Source: Kocuria marina
GTDB lineage: Bacteria; Actinomycetota; Actinomycetes; Actinomycetales; Micrococcaceae
Reading direction: 5' to 3'
NCBI GenBank assembly: GCA_014652975.1
Contig: BMZV01000001.1
Span: 1-64,000 of the forward strand
DNA: 64,000 bases
Shown piece by piece: positions 43,550-52,819 of this stretch. Position 1 is the first letter of the stretch. Every line of letters begins with the position of its first letter. The notes under the pieces are model-generated. The model saw only the letters and a list, made by a program, of their open reading frames with translations, was not told where the DNA came from and searched no databases. A program made the translations under genes and the position numbers.

Positions 43550-44248
43550 TCACCACGCGGGGAGCTCGGGCAGGGCGCCCTCGGACTCCACGAACTCGTC
43601 GTCGCCGCGGGCCAGCCACTGCAGCATGCCCTCGCGGTCGGAGGTGATGAGCTGACCGCCGTCGCCGATGATCCACTCGTCCCGCTCCTCGGTGCGCAGG
43701 GTCATCCCCGGAGCACCCTTGGCCCGCATGGTGCGCACCGCGGCCTCCACGGCGTTGAGCAGGGAGTCCGGGTCCGCTTCCTCCACGGTCCACGTGGTGT
43801 CCAGGTCGTGGTGGTGCACCACGACCTCCGCGATCCGCACCGCGGGCACGGACGTGGCCGGAACGGGCTTGCCGTGCAGGTCGAGCTCCTCGGTGACGAT
43901 GTCGCCCTTGAGGCGCTCGCACTGCTCGGCGAAGAACTGAGCGTTCTGCTTGAAGGTCTCGATCAGCTCGTCCTTGGGCAGCGCGGCGAGCTCGTCGATC
44001 TCCTGCTCGCGCGCCTCGTGGGACTCGTAGGGCTGCTGCGGTTCACCCGTGGTGGCCCAGTCGATGAGCTTGACCAGGGCGCGGGCGTTGGAAGCCAGGT
44101 GCGCGATCACGTGCGCGCGGTCCCACCCCTCGCACAGGGTGGGGCCCACCATTTCTTCGTCCGAGAGGGACTCCACGGTCGCGAGGAACATGTCGGTCTC
44201 CCGCCCCAGACGGGAGAGGTCGGAGTTGAGGCGTGCCGGATTCATCAT
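43550..44248 (-). CDS. DinB/maleylpyruvate-isomerase-type mycothiol-dependent protein
   Basis: 232 residues. N-terminal four-helix metal-binding domain of the MDMPI type: LCEGWDRAHVIAHLASNARAL with the first His pair, and VVVHHHDLDTTW with the later His cluster; C-terminal domain WIIGDGGQLITSDREGMLQWLARG of the SCP2-like kind. Members use mycothiol as thiol cofactor, which fits mshB in the same window. The reaction is not predictable. ATG at 44248 lies 7 bases after TACAGT; a second ATG follows directly. Confidence 0.85.
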   Translation of the reverse strand: MMNPARLNSDLSRLGRETDMFLATVESLSDEEMVGPTLCEGWDRAHVIAHLASNARALVKLIDWATTGEPQQPYESHEAREQEIDELAALPKDELIETFKQNAQFFAEQCERLKGDIVTEELDLHGKPVPATSVPAVRIAEVVVHHHDLDTTWTVEEADPDSLLNAVEAAVRTMRAKGAPGMTLRTEERDEWIIGDGGQLITSDREGMLQWLARGDDEFVESEGALPELPAW

Positions 44249-44255
44249 GGCTCCC

Positions 44256-44261
44256 ACTGTA
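44256..44261 (-). promoter_or_regulatory. -10 box of a leaderless promoter (MDMPI-type gene)
   Basis: Minus-strand TACAGT, then gggagcc and ATG 44248. The spacer also looks like a ribosome binding site for the second ATG at 44245. Confidence 0.4.
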
Positions 44262-44336
44262 GTAATTCCCCACGCGAGCCAGCGCACGATGGCAGGGCTC
44301 AACACATACGCATATCGTCCGAGTCCCCCATGGGCG

Positions 44337-44378
44337 GAGCCCCGGGCAGCCGCGCGAACCGCGCTGCTCCCGGGGCTC
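44337..44378 (-). terminator. Terminator of the dppDF gene
   Basis: Long GC-rich hairpin with one small bulge (gagccccggg...cccggggctc), directly after the dppDF stop in its reading direction. Confidence 0.7.
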
Positions 44379-44387
44379 CGATCATGC

Positions 44388-46529
44388 TCAGGACACCGTC
44401 TGGGCCAACTGCTGACGCAGTTCGCGGCGCGTGCGCTGGGCCTCGGGCGAGGGCACGGGCACCGCGGCGAGCAAGCGCTTGGTGTACTCCTGCTCGGGGT
44501 GGCGCAGCACCGCTTCGCGCGAGCCCTGTTCCACGATGTGCCCGTGCTGCATGACCACGATCCGGTTGGCGAGCCGGTCGATCACCGCGAGGTCGTGGGT
44601 CACGAACAAGCACGCGAAGCCCATCTCCGCTTGCAGCTGCTCGAACAATTCCAAGACCGTGGCCTGCACGGACACGTCCAACGCGGACGTGGGTTCATCC
44701 GCCACGAGCAGTTTCGGCTTCAGGGACAGGGCCCGGGCGATGCCCACGCGCTGCTTCTGACCGCCCGAGAGCTCGTGCGGGTAACGGTTGCGGTAGTTGC
44801 GCGGCAACCGCACCTGGTCCAGGAGTTGCTCGATGCGCTGCTGCAGTTGCGCCCCTTTGGCCTCGCCGGCCAGGAACATGGGCTCACCGATCGACTCACC
44901 GATCGGCAGCCGCGGGTTCAGCGAGGACGCGGGGTCCTGGAAGACCATGCCCACGTCCTTGCGCACCGCGTTGAGCTTGGCACGCGGGGCACCGTGCAGT
45001 TCCACGCCGTCCACCACAAGCGATCCCTCGACCACGGGCAGCAGTCCCACCGCGGCGCGGCCGATCGTGGTCTTGCCGGAACCGGATTCACCCACGAGAC
45101 CCACGGTCTCCCCGGCCGCCACGGTGAGGCTGACGCCCTCGACCGCGCGGAACGCGGGATTGCGGCCCTGCTTGGGGTACTCGATGGCCACGTCCTTCAA
45201 CTGCAGCACCGGTTCCACAACCCGCTGGGCGAGCGTGTCCATGGACGCCGCCTCCGCCGTGCTGCGGTCCACCACCATGGGCATGACCACGGAACGCTCG
45301 AGCGCGGCGACCATGTCCACGGACTCGTCGTTCTCGTTGCCCTGGCCCAGGTGGGGCACGGCCTCGAGCAACGAGCGGGTGTAGGGGTGGCGCGGTGCGG
45401 TGAAGATCTGCTCCGCCGTGCCCTGTTCCACGATCACGCCCTTCTGCATGACCGCGATGTTGTCCGCGAGGTCCGCCACCACACCCATGTCGTGGGTGAT
45501 CAGGATGACCGCCGAGTCCAGCTGGTCCTTGAGGTTGCGAATCAGGTCCAGGATCTCCGCCTGCACGGTCACGTCCAGGGCCGTGGTGGGCTCGTCCGCG
45601 ATCAGCAGTTTGGGGTCGCACGAGAGGGACTGCGCGATCATCGCGCGCTGCCGCTGACCACCGGAGAGCTGGTGGGGGTAGGAACGGAACGCCTTCTCGG
45701 GGTCCGGCAGTTCCACCATGGTGAGCATCTGCCGGGCACGTTCGGCGGCCTCGGCGGGTGAGATGTCCCGGTGCAGTCGGATGGTCTCCACGATCTGCTG
45801 GCCCACCGTGTACACGGGGTTCAGCGCGGTCATGGGCTCCTGGAAGATCACGGCGATCTCCTCGCCGCGCACGCGCCGCAGTGCGTTGCCGCGCAGCCCG
45901 ATCAGTTCCTCCCCGGCCAGCACGGCCGAACCGCGCACGCGTGCGTTGGAGGGCAGCAGCCCCAGCATGGACATCGAGCTCGCGGACTTGCCCGAGCCGG
46001 ACTCGCCCACGATCGCGAGCACCTCCCCCGCGGCGACGTCGTAGGTCAGGTCGATCGCGGCCGGCACCCAGTCACGGTCCACACCGAAGTCCACGGACAG
46101 CCCGCGCACGCTCAGCACGGGTTCACCGCGGGCCACGGTCCTGCGGGCCGGGCCGCGCCGCACGGTGGGTTCGTTGCGCTGCGCCCGCCGACCGCGCCGT
46201 TTCTGCGCGCCCTCGGCGGTGGCACCAGCCGCGGCACTGCCGCCGGCGGCGGCACCCGCGGCCGCGGTTCCGTCGGCGCGACCGGTGACCGGAGCGGCGT
46301 CGGCGGCCGTGGCACCGGACGATCCGGCGGCCTGATCGTGGGCCGCGGAGGGGTTACCGGGGCCTTCGGTGGCCACGCGCCCGTCGCCGCTCGGCGTGCC
46401 GTCCCACGGGGCGTTGTGCTCGGCCGCCGTGGCCTCGTGCGACGACGCCGCGGCGTCCGGGTCCTGCGCCGCGTCGTGGGGTCGCGGGGTGCCCTCGGGG
46501 ATTCCCCCGGGCTGGCTCGAGGTGCTCAT
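44388..46529 (-). CDS. Fused oligopeptide ABC transporter ATPase (DppD-DppF)
   Basis: 713 residues with two complete ATPases in one chain: Walker A GESGSGKS at about 175 and again at about 481, signatures LSGGQRQR and LSGGQKQR, Walker B LLIADEP and LLVADEP, plus the DppD/F-type C-terminal segments (HPYTRSLLEAVP, EQEYTKRLLAAVP). Residues 1-115 are an Ala/Gly/Thr low-complexity head, unusual for an ATPase. Powers the permease DppBC. The PH-domain gene on the other strand separates it from dppC, so it has its own promoter. Confidence 0.9.
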   Translation of the reverse strand: MSTSSQPGGIPEGTPRPHDAAQDPDAAASSHEATAAEHNAPWDGTPSGDGRVATEGPGNPSAAHDQAAGSSGATAADAAPVTGRADGTAAAGAAAGGSAAAGATAEGAQKRRGRRAQRNEPTVRRGPARRTVARGEPVLSVRGLSVDFGVDRDWVPAAIDLTYDVAAGEVLAIVGESGSGKSASSMSMLGLLPSNARVRGSAVLAGEELIGLRGNALRRVRGEEIAVIFQEPMTALNPVYTVGQQIVETIRLHRDISPAEAAERARQMLTMVELPDPEKAFRSYPHQLSGGQRQRAMIAQSLSCDPKLLIADEPTTALDVTVQAEILDLIRNLKDQLDSAVILITHDMGVVADLADNIAVMQKGVIVEQGTAEQIFTAPRHPYTRSLLEAVPHLGQGNENDESVDMVAALERSVVMPMVVDRSTAEAASMDTLAQRVVEPVLQLKDVAIEYPKQGRNPAFRAVEGVSLTVAAGETVGLVGESGSGKTTIGRAAVGLLPVVEGSLVVDGVELHGAPRAKLNAVRKDVGMVFQDPASSLNPRLPIGESIGEPMFLAGEAKGAQLQQRIEQLLDQVRLPRNYRNRYPHELSGGQKQRVGIARALSLKPKLLVADEPTSALDVSVQATVLELFEQLQAEMGFACLFVTHDLAVIDRLANRIVVMQHGHIVEQGSREAVLRHPEQEYTKRLLAAVPVPSPEAQRTRRELRQQLAQTVS

Positions 46530-46587
46530 CGTGTGTGCTCCATCGTGTCGAGAACTGGGCGCGCGGCCGCGGCACGCGCGCATTGCC

Positions 46588-46593
46588 TAGCAT
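46588..46593 (+). promoter_or_regulatory. -10 box of a leaderless promoter (PH-domain gene)
   Basis: TAGCAT, then gggggtc and ATG 46601. This choice excludes the in-frame ATG at 46592, which overlaps the box. Confidence 0.45.
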
Positions 46594-46600
46594 GGGGGTC

Positions 46601-47227
46601 ATGACCCGAGAACCCGCCGCCGAGCCCGAAACCTACCGAGCGTCGTCGGCCCCGTGGCTCACGGGATTCCTGGTGGTCCTGGGTCTGGTGGTGTGCTTCG
46701 CGGGCTGGGGCCACACCGTGGCGCACCACGCGGGCGCCGTGTCCGGTGGTCTCGCCCTGGCGGCGCTCGGGTACGCGCTGTACTGGCGCCCCCGGCTCGA
46801 GGTGCACGCGGACGACGTGTGCGTGGTGAACCCCCTGCGCACGGTGAGCATCCCGTGGAGCCGGATCGTGGACGTGCGCACCCGTTTCGCGGTGACCATC
46901 GCCACGGACCAGGGCGCCCATTCGTGTTTCGCCCTGCCCTCCGCCGGTGCGGGCGCCGCCCTGCGCTCCGGCGTGGACGCCGTGAACCGCAACCACCCGA
47001 TCGCCCGGCCGGGCGGTGCGGTGCGCGTGGGCGACCTGACCTCGACCGCTTCCGGCGCCGCCGCGCACCGCGTCCGCGACACGTGGCAGCGCAAGATCGA
47101 GACCGGGGAACTGGACGTCTTCGCCCGGGACGGTGCACCCGATCCGGTGCGGACCCGGTACGCGCCCGGCCCGCTCGCGGCGGTCGTGGTGCTGACCGCC
47201 GCGAGCGCCGTGCTGTTCACGGTGTGA
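46601..47227 (+). CDS. PH-domain-containing membrane protein
   Basis: 208 residues: two membrane helices at about residues 20-60 (PWLTGFLVVLGLVVCFAGWG, SGGLALAALGYALYW), then a bacterial PH-like beta domain (LEVHADDVCVVNPLRTVSIPWSRIVDV), and a hydrophobic C-terminus (LAAVVVLTAASAVLFTV). Function unknown. It is on the opposite strand inside the peptide-transporter cluster, with 71 bases to dppDF and 5 bases to the end of dppC. Confidence 0.75.
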   Translation: MTREPAAEPETYRASSAPWLTGFLVVLGLVVCFAGWGHTVAHHAGAVSGGLALAALGYALYWRPRLEVHADDVCVVNPLRTVSIPWSRIVDVRTRFAVTIATDQGAHSCFALPSAGAGAALRSGVDAVNRNHPIARPGGAVRVGDLTSTASGAAAHRVRDTWQRKIETGELDVFARDGAPDPVRTRYAPGPLAAVVVLTAASAVLFTV

Positions 47228-47232
47228 ACTGA

Positions 47233-48375
47233 TCATCGTCCGTCCCGGCCGGTGTCCCCGCGCGTCCCGGTGTCGGCCCCGGCGTTCACCGCGGGCTTCG
47301 TACCCGGCTCGGACGCCGTGAGCGCGTCCGGGTACTGGTCCGTGCGCTCGCCGGACTCGCGGGCGCGCTTGGGGTTGAACTTGCGCTGGCGCGGGTCGAA
47401 CGCGTCACGCAGACCGTCACCGATGAAGTTGATGGTCAGCGCGATGGCCACGATGAACACACCGGGCCACCAGAACAACCACGGACGGGTCGCGAAGGCG
47501 GTCTGGTTCTCACTGATCAACCGGCCCAGGGACCAGTCCGGGGCCTGGATGCCCAGACCCAGGTAGGACAGCGCGGTCTCCAGCAGGATCGCCGAGGACA
47601 TCAGCAGCGTGATGTTCACGGTGATCACACCCACGGTGTTGGGCAGGATGTGCTTGAAGATGATCCGACCGCTCGAGGCTCCGGCCAGTCGCGCGGCGTC
47701 CACGAACTCGCGTTCACGCAGCGTGAGGAACTCACCGCGCACCAGACGCGCGAGCGGCGGCCACGAGGCCAGACCGATCAGCAGACCCAGCGCGATCACG
47801 GTGGCGAACGTGGGCAGGTTGTTGGTACGCACCCACGAAATGGCCAGGCGGCCCAACAGGGCGGCCAGGATCACCAGGGGGATGATGATGATCACGTCGG
47901 TCAGACGCATCAGGACGGCCTCGGTCCAGCCCCGGAAGTACCCGGAGAGGCCACCCACCACGGTGCCCACGAGGCCCGCGATGACGCCCACCACGATCAT
48001 GACCACCAGGGAGTACTGGGTGCCCTGCATGGCCATGGCAAAGAGGTCACGGCCCAGGTTGTCCTGGCCGAACGGGTGCTCCCCGAGCGAGGGCGGGAGC
48101 AGGGACAGCGTGGGCCGGCCGCCGTTGAGCACGGTTCCCGTGGCGTCCGGGTCCCACTTCCACCATCCCGGGACGGGGCCGACACCCAGCGAGGTGACGG
48201 CGAGGACCACGATGAACAGCAGGACGATCAGGGACACCACGGCGCCCGTGTTGCCGAAGAAGCGCTGGCGCACCAGCTGGCCCTGGCTCTTGCCGCGCAC
48301 GTCCTGGGGCTTCTCACCGGTCTGCGGGTTCTGTTCGACCTGTTGGGGGACGTCGATAGGTTGTGGCTGGCTCAT
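47233..48375 (-). CDS. dppC: Oligopeptide ABC transporter permease DppC
   Basis: 380 residues: a cytoplasmic head of about 40 residues, first helix VVSLIVLLFIVVLAVTSL, a long outer segment (PFGQDNLGRDLFAMAMQGT, the DppC/OppC signature), and the EAA loop EREFVDAARLAGASSGRIIFKHILPN. Pairs with DppB. ATG overlaps the dppB stop. The C-terminal tail of about 60 residues is longer than usual. Confidence 0.92.
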   Translation of the reverse strand: MSQPQPIDVPQQVEQNPQTGEKPQDVRGKSQGQLVRQRFFGNTGAVVSLIVLLFIVVLAVTSLGVGPVPGWWKWDPDATGTVLNGGRPTLSLLPPSLGEHPFGQDNLGRDLFAMAMQGTQYSLVVMIVVGVIAGLVGTVVGGLSGYFRGWTEAVLMRLTDVIIIIPLVILAALLGRLAISWVRTNNLPTFATVIALGLLIGLASWPPLARLVRGEFLTLREREFVDAARLAGASSGRIIFKHILPNTVGVITVNITLLMSSAILLETALSYLGLGIQAPDWSLGRLISENQTAFATRPWLFWWPGVFIVAIALTINFIGDGLRDAFDPRQRKFNPKRARESGERTDQYPDALTASEPGTKPAVNAGADTGTRGDTGRDGR

Positions 48376-49907
48376 GCTTTCACCCTCACACGCGGGTCGA
48401 GTACGGAGTACACCAGGTCGGCGATCAGGTTGAAGACCATGGCGACGATGCCGGTGATCAGGAACACGCCCATCACCGGGTTGGGGTCCACGTTGCGTAC
48501 CGATTGGACGAACAACTGCCCCATACCGGTGAACGCGAACACGGATTCCGTGATGATCGCTCCGCCGATCAGACCGCCGATGTCGTAGGCCACGAGCGTA
48601 GCCAGCGGGATCAGCGCGTTGCGGAACGCGTGACGCATGACCACGGTCCGCTCGGACAGGCCCTTGGCGCGCGCGGTGCGCACGTAGTCCTGGCCCATGA
48701 TCTCGAGCATGGACGCGCGCGAGTACCGCGAGTAGGACGCGAGCGCCAACAGGGTGAGACAGATGGTGGGCAACAACAGGTGGGTGAACCGGTCCAGGCC
48801 GGTGATCCAGAAGTCACCCGACAGACCCGGGGTGGAGGAGTTCGCCGTGGCGATGGGCCGGCCCCGGATGTGACCGGAGTTCACGTAGTCCGGCCACGAC
48901 TGCATGAAACGGTCCAGGATGATCAGCAGGGCCACGAAGAACCCGGTGACCCCGCCCACGCGGGCGCCCTGGCCGCGGTCGTAGCCACCGGCGATGTAAC
49001 CGGCTCCCACGCCCACCAGGATCATCACGATGACCAATCCCAGCGCGCTCAGCAGCCCGCCCCCGGCGAAGAGCGCCTGGACGGGGAAGTAGAGCACGAG
49101 GCCCACCGCGACGGTGGCCAGCCCGGCGTAGAGGGCCCGCTTGTTGCGCAGTCCCGCCATGAGGACGGTGGCGATCACGGCCACCAGGATCCCGGTCAGC
49201 GCGATCAGCGGGATGCCCAGGAAGGGGTGTGCGAGCCAGTTGGTCGCGAGCACGAAGTAGATGATCCCGAACGTGATCACGAAGCCCAGAACACCCATGA
49301 GGATGCGGGTCCGTATTCGCCCGAACGAGACCAGGAACCAGATGAGCCCGGCCACCACGGAGATCGCGAGCAGCGCCGCGATGGACAGTGACGGGTTCTG
49401 TAGGAAGTCGTTGAACTGGATGGCTGCGACTTCCTTGAGCAACACCGCGAGCCAGAAGCTCGGCAGTGAGAAGCACAGGAAGGTCAGGAAGGTGATGCCG
49501 TAGTCCAGGCCCGAGTACTGCCGCAGTGCGGAGACGATACCCAGGGTGATGCCCACGACGATGGCCAGGATGGTGCCCACCGTGACCAGCATGATGGTCT
49601 GGGTCATAGCGTGGCCCAGCAGGCTCGTGACCTCCTGACCGTCACGGCTCACGCCGAGGGAGCAGGTGTCCGCAAAGGGCACGAGGCACCCGAGTGCCCC
49701 GCCGAGCCACGTGAAGTAACGCAGGACGGGCGGGGTGTCCAGATTGAGGGCCTCCACGCGCGCCGGGATGAGTTGCTGTGCATTAGGGACGCCGTACAGG
49801 TCCCACAAAGGGTCGCCGGAGGCCGCCGTCATGAGGTACACGAGGAACGATGCGCCCAGCAGGATGAGAACGGCAGTGATGAGCCGTCTGAGGATGTAGG
49901 AGATCAT
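48372..49907 (-). CDS. dppB: Oligopeptide ABC transporter permease DppB, extended form
   Basis: 511 residues against 310-340 for ordinary DppB. Residues 1-165 and 370-511 are standard (MISYILRRLITAVLILLGAS; EAA loop DYVRTARAKGLSERTVVMRHAFRNALIP near 407). Between them lie about 170 extra residues with roughly five hydrophobic segments (FLVSFG, ILMGVLGFVITFGIIYFVLA, LVAVIATVLMAG, LVIVMILVGVGAGYIAGG). The frame is intact, so the insertion is a real domain. ATG 49907, with GGCAGCACC upstream (weak). Second gene of the dppABC run. Confidence 0.9.
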   Translation of the reverse strand: MISYILRRLITAVLILLGASFLVYLMTAASGDPLWDLYGVPNAQQLIPARVEALNLDTPPVLRYFTWLGGALGCLVPFADTCSLGVSRDGQEVTSLLGHAMTQTIMLVTVGTILAIVVGITLGIVSALRQYSGLDYGITFLTFLCFSLPSFWLAVLLKEVAAIQFNDFLQNPSLSIAALLAISVVAGLIWFLVSFGRIRTRILMGVLGFVITFGIIYFVLATNWLAHPFLGIPLIALTGILVAVIATVLMAGLRNKRALYAGLATVAVGLVLYFPVQALFAGGGLLSALGLVIVMILVGVGAGYIAGGYDRGQGARVGGVTGFFVALLIILDRFMQSWPDYVNSGHIRGRPIATANSSTPGLSGDFWITGLDRFTHLLLPTICLTLLALASYSRYSRASMLEIMGQDYVRTARAKGLSERTVVMRHAFRNALIPLATLVAYDIGGLIGGAIITESVFAFTGMGQLFVQSVRNVDPNPVMGVFLITGIVAMVFNLIADLVYSVLDPRVRVKA

Positions 49908-50011
49908 GGTGCTGCCTCTACACGAGTGATGGTCACGAACTGCGCGGGCGCGGCGTGCCACACCCGCGCAGCATCATGATGAGCTGGAGTCGGTCAGAAA
50001 TATTGGCCGAC

Positions 50012-51805
50012 TTACTTCCGGCTCCACTCCCACACGTTCCAGAACGCACCCCGTTGGTTGGGCTGGTACTGAACGCCGTCCACCTTGTCGGACACCGCGA
50101 AGAAGCCGGGTGATTGGAACAGCGGAAGTCCATATCCGTCGTCGAAGAGATGCTTGTCGATCTCAGTCATCTGCTCCACTCGAGCGTTTTCATCCAGGTT
50201 GGAGCGCGCCTCATCGGTGAGCTTATCCACCTCGGAGTTCGAGTACTTCGTGTAGTTGCCTCCGCCGCCCGTCTTGAAGATCTGCGACAGCGCCTCGGTA
50301 CCCACGCCCGGGGAGACCCAGCCGAAGAGGGATGCCTCGTAGTCACCGTCGGACAGCTTCTCCGACCAGTTGGGGTCGCCCAGGTCTTGAACCTTGAAAC
50401 CGGCCTTTTCCGCGGACTCCTTGATCAACTGGAATGAGTCCACGCGCAGCGGGTTCTCATTGTTGTAGAGAATGCGCACGGTCGGCGTTTTTCCGTCGAG
50501 CAGCTTCTTGGCACCGTCAATGTCCACCTCACCGTAGAGGTTCTTGGCATCGTTGTTCTCAACTGCCTTCTCGTACGGCTCTCCCTGGCTGGACACGAAA
50601 ATCTGTGAATTCAGAGGAGCCGCGTCCTCCTTCACCGGTTTGATGAGCTGATCCACGATTTGCTGGCGCGGGATCGTCTTGAGGAACGCCTCACGTACGT
50701 TCTTGTCCTTGAACACGTTGGCCCCGAAATTCAGGTCAACGTGATCGTAGGCCAGTTGGTCTCCTTCTAGCACCTGCGCATTGTCGATCCCTGACACCTG
50801 ATCCTTGGTGTCCTTATTCACGTTTCCCGGAGCCATCACATCAACTTCACCGTTGCGCAAGGCCTGGATCTGAGCGGTGGCGTCACCGATGAATCGAACG
50901 GTAATTTCATCGAGTTTACCCTCGTGTTCACCGTTGTAATTTTCGTTGCGCTTGAGGGTAATCGAGTTCCCCTTGTCGATCGCAGCAATCTTATATGGGC
51001 CGTTCGAGACCAGCACGGATTCGTCCGAGGGCATTTCTGTGAAGTTGAACGATGTATCCCAGGATTTTGCAATCTTGGTCAGTTCCGGGCGCTCCTTCGG
51101 CTTGGCAGGGTCCCCCTTGGGTTCATCTTCAAGAACCTTGAGCAATTCATCTTCGCTCATTCCCGCTTTTTGGGCCACCACATGAGCCGGCTGAAGATCC
51201 TGATCAGCGGTGAAAGCAATCTCCCAGTCAGCTTGCGGTTGCTTGTACGTGAGCGTCATCTTTTTTCCGTCATCGGAGAACTCGGGCTTGTCGGTCTTTC
51301 CCAAGATGTCCGTGGAGCCCGCGATCGAGAAGTAGCTGGCACCGGCATTGCCAGATTCTGACTTGTCGTTGTAGTAGCCCGAGTTGATGGCCCACCACAG
51401 CATGAGGTCGGCCTTGTCCACCGCATTGCCGTCCGACCACTTGGGGTCCTTGAGTTCGTATTCCACCGTGAGAGGGTCGTCCGAGACCTTCTTGTATGTG
51501 CCAAACCCCTCATTAGGTTGGATCTTCTGTTCCGGGTCCACGTAGTAGAATCCCTCGCGTGTTGCTGTTGCGATTTTCCCGTTGATATCAAGGTTGGTTT
51601 TCACGTAGCCCGGGTTCGCGCCGGTAAAGGCGTTGGTTTCCGCGACGCTCACCACGCCGCCGCTCTGCGCGCTCGCGCTGCTGTCACCGCCCCCACCGTT
51701 GTTGTCGTCGCCCCCGCCGCCCACGCTGGCGCAGCCGGTCAGTGTCAGTGCAGCGATTGCCGCGACGGACACGGCAGCCTTCCCTGTGAAGGTGTACTTT
51801 CCCAT
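50012..51805 (-). CDS. dppA: Oligopeptide-binding lipoprotein, family 5
   Basis: 597 residues. Lipobox LTGC at about residues 22-25, then a Gly/Asn/Ser linker and the SBP family 5 fold: WSDGNAVDKADLMLWWA, NGPYKIAAIDKGNSITLKRNENYN, and a C-terminal PLFQSPGFFAVSDKVDGVQ. Binds peptides outside the membrane for DppBC-DF. GGGAGG precedes the ATG. Its DNA is noticeably richer in A+T and uses codons such as TCT, AAT and ATT more than the neighbours. Confidence 0.93.
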   Translation of the reverse strand: MGKYTFTGKAAVSVAAIAALTLTGCASVGGGGDDNNGGGGDSSASAQSGGVVSVAETNAFTGANPGYVKTNLDINGKIATATREGFYYVDPEQKIQPNEGFGTYKKVSDDPLTVEYELKDPKWSDGNAVDKADLMLWWAINSGYYNDKSESGNAGASYFSIAGSTDILGKTDKPEFSDDGKKMTLTYKQPQADWEIAFTADQDLQPAHVVAQKAGMSEDELLKVLEDEPKGDPAKPKERPELTKIAKSWDTSFNFTEMPSDESVLVSNGPYKIAAIDKGNSITLKRNENYNGEHEGKLDEITVRFIGDATAQIQALRNGEVDVMAPGNVNKDTKDQVSGIDNAQVLEGDQLAYDHVDLNFGANVFKDKNVREAFLKTIPRQQIVDQLIKPVKEDAAPLNSQIFVSSQGEPYEKAVENNDAKNLYGEVDIDGAKKLLDGKTPTVRILYNNENPLRVDSFQLIKESAEKAGFKVQDLGDPNWSEKLSDGDYEASLFGWVSPGVGTEALSQIFKTGGGGNYTKYSNSEVDKLTDEARSNLDENARVEQMTEIDKHLFDDGYGLPLFQSPGFFAVSDKVDGVQYQPNQRGAFWNVWEWSRK

Positions 51806-52080
51806 GACGTTTCCTCCCGATGTGGTGTCCATGGACTGTGCGTTGCACCCCGGTGGTTGTTACCCCGAGCCGGGGCCGGCATCACCGATGGATTATGGTG
51901 CGTCTCACGATGAAGCACAGGTTACTCGCGGATAACCTTTTCGGGGAGAAACCTCCCGCGTGTCTCGGGAGTGTCGAATGATTTCGTCGTGGCGCGGGCA
52001 ATGCCGAGCATCGAATCACATTCCGTGATATTGGCCGTACGCTGTTGCCATCATCACTTCGCCCCGTCAGGAGGCCCCCC

Positions 52081-52617
52081 GTGACCAACACACCGCACGA
52101 GCCCCGTAACGCGCCTCGTCTCCCCCCGGACGACGCCGCACGCCCGCCTCACACTCCCGGCTCCCGTTCCGTGGGCAAACCGCTGCGCGAGGGGTACGCG
52201 GACGCGCACGCGGCGCCGTCGGCCCCCGTGGACGCGCAACATCCCGGGACGGCGGTCACGGACAGCGGGACCGCGCACTCGGCCTCGGGGGCCGGGGGTA
52301 CGGCCTCCCCCGTGGATCCCTCGCTGGACAAGCCCGTCAAGCGCGGCGTGTCGGGGACCGTGTGGGCGGCGCTGATCCTGGGCGTGATCGTGCTGATCCT
52401 GTTGCTGGTCTTTATCATCCAGAACAACGTGGCCACGCGATTCGAGTACATGGCGTGGACGTTCAGCCTTCCGTTGGGCGTGGCCATGCTGCTCTCGGCG
52501 ATCGCTGGGGCCCTGATCATGGCCCTCGTGGGGTCCGTGCGGATGTTCTCTTTGGGTCACCGCGTGCGCAAGCTCGAACGCGAGCGCGAACGGATCAGGA
52601 CCTCGCTGCACGGCTGA
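52081..52617 (+). CDS. LapA/DUF1049 domain membrane protein
   Basis: 178 residues. About 95 residues of Pro/Ala/Ser-rich cytoplasmic head, then two helices (WAALILGVIVLILLLVFIIQ and LPLGVAMLLSAIAGALIMAL) with the DUF1049 motif IIQNNVATRFEYMAWTFSLPLG between, and a basic coiled tail (VRKLERERERIRTSL). In E. coli LapA works with LapB in lipopolysaccharide control; the role in a Gram-positive cell is unknown. GTG 52081 preceded by AGGAGG. Confidence 0.85.
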   Translation: MTNTPHEPRNAPRLPPDDAARPPHTPGSRSVGKPLREGYADAHAAPSAPVDAQHPGTAVTDSGTAHSASGAGGTASPVDPSLDKPVKRGVSGTVWAALILGVIVLILLLVFIIQNNVATRFEYMAWTFSLPLGVAMLLSAIAGALIMALVGSVRMFSLGHRVRKLERERERIRTSLHG

Positions 52618-52635
52618 GAGCCCACTGCACCACGG

Positions 52636-52671
52636 CGCGCGGCGCCGGTCGATCGGGACCGGCGCCGCGCG
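52636..52671 (+). terminator. Terminator after the LapA-domain gene
   Basis: 15-bp perfect stem (52636-52650 with 52657-52671), loop gatcgg. Confidence 0.8.
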
Positions 52672-52819
52672 TCGTCGTACTCCGGGGAGTGCGCGAGCGT
52701 GACAGCGCGTAGGGCGCGTGGTGACCAGCCGGTGGGCCCGCCGCACACGGAATCGGGTGCGGGCCAGCGGGTATCCTGGGAGGCAGCCCAGTGACCGTCA
52801 ATGCAAGGAGCCATCGCTC

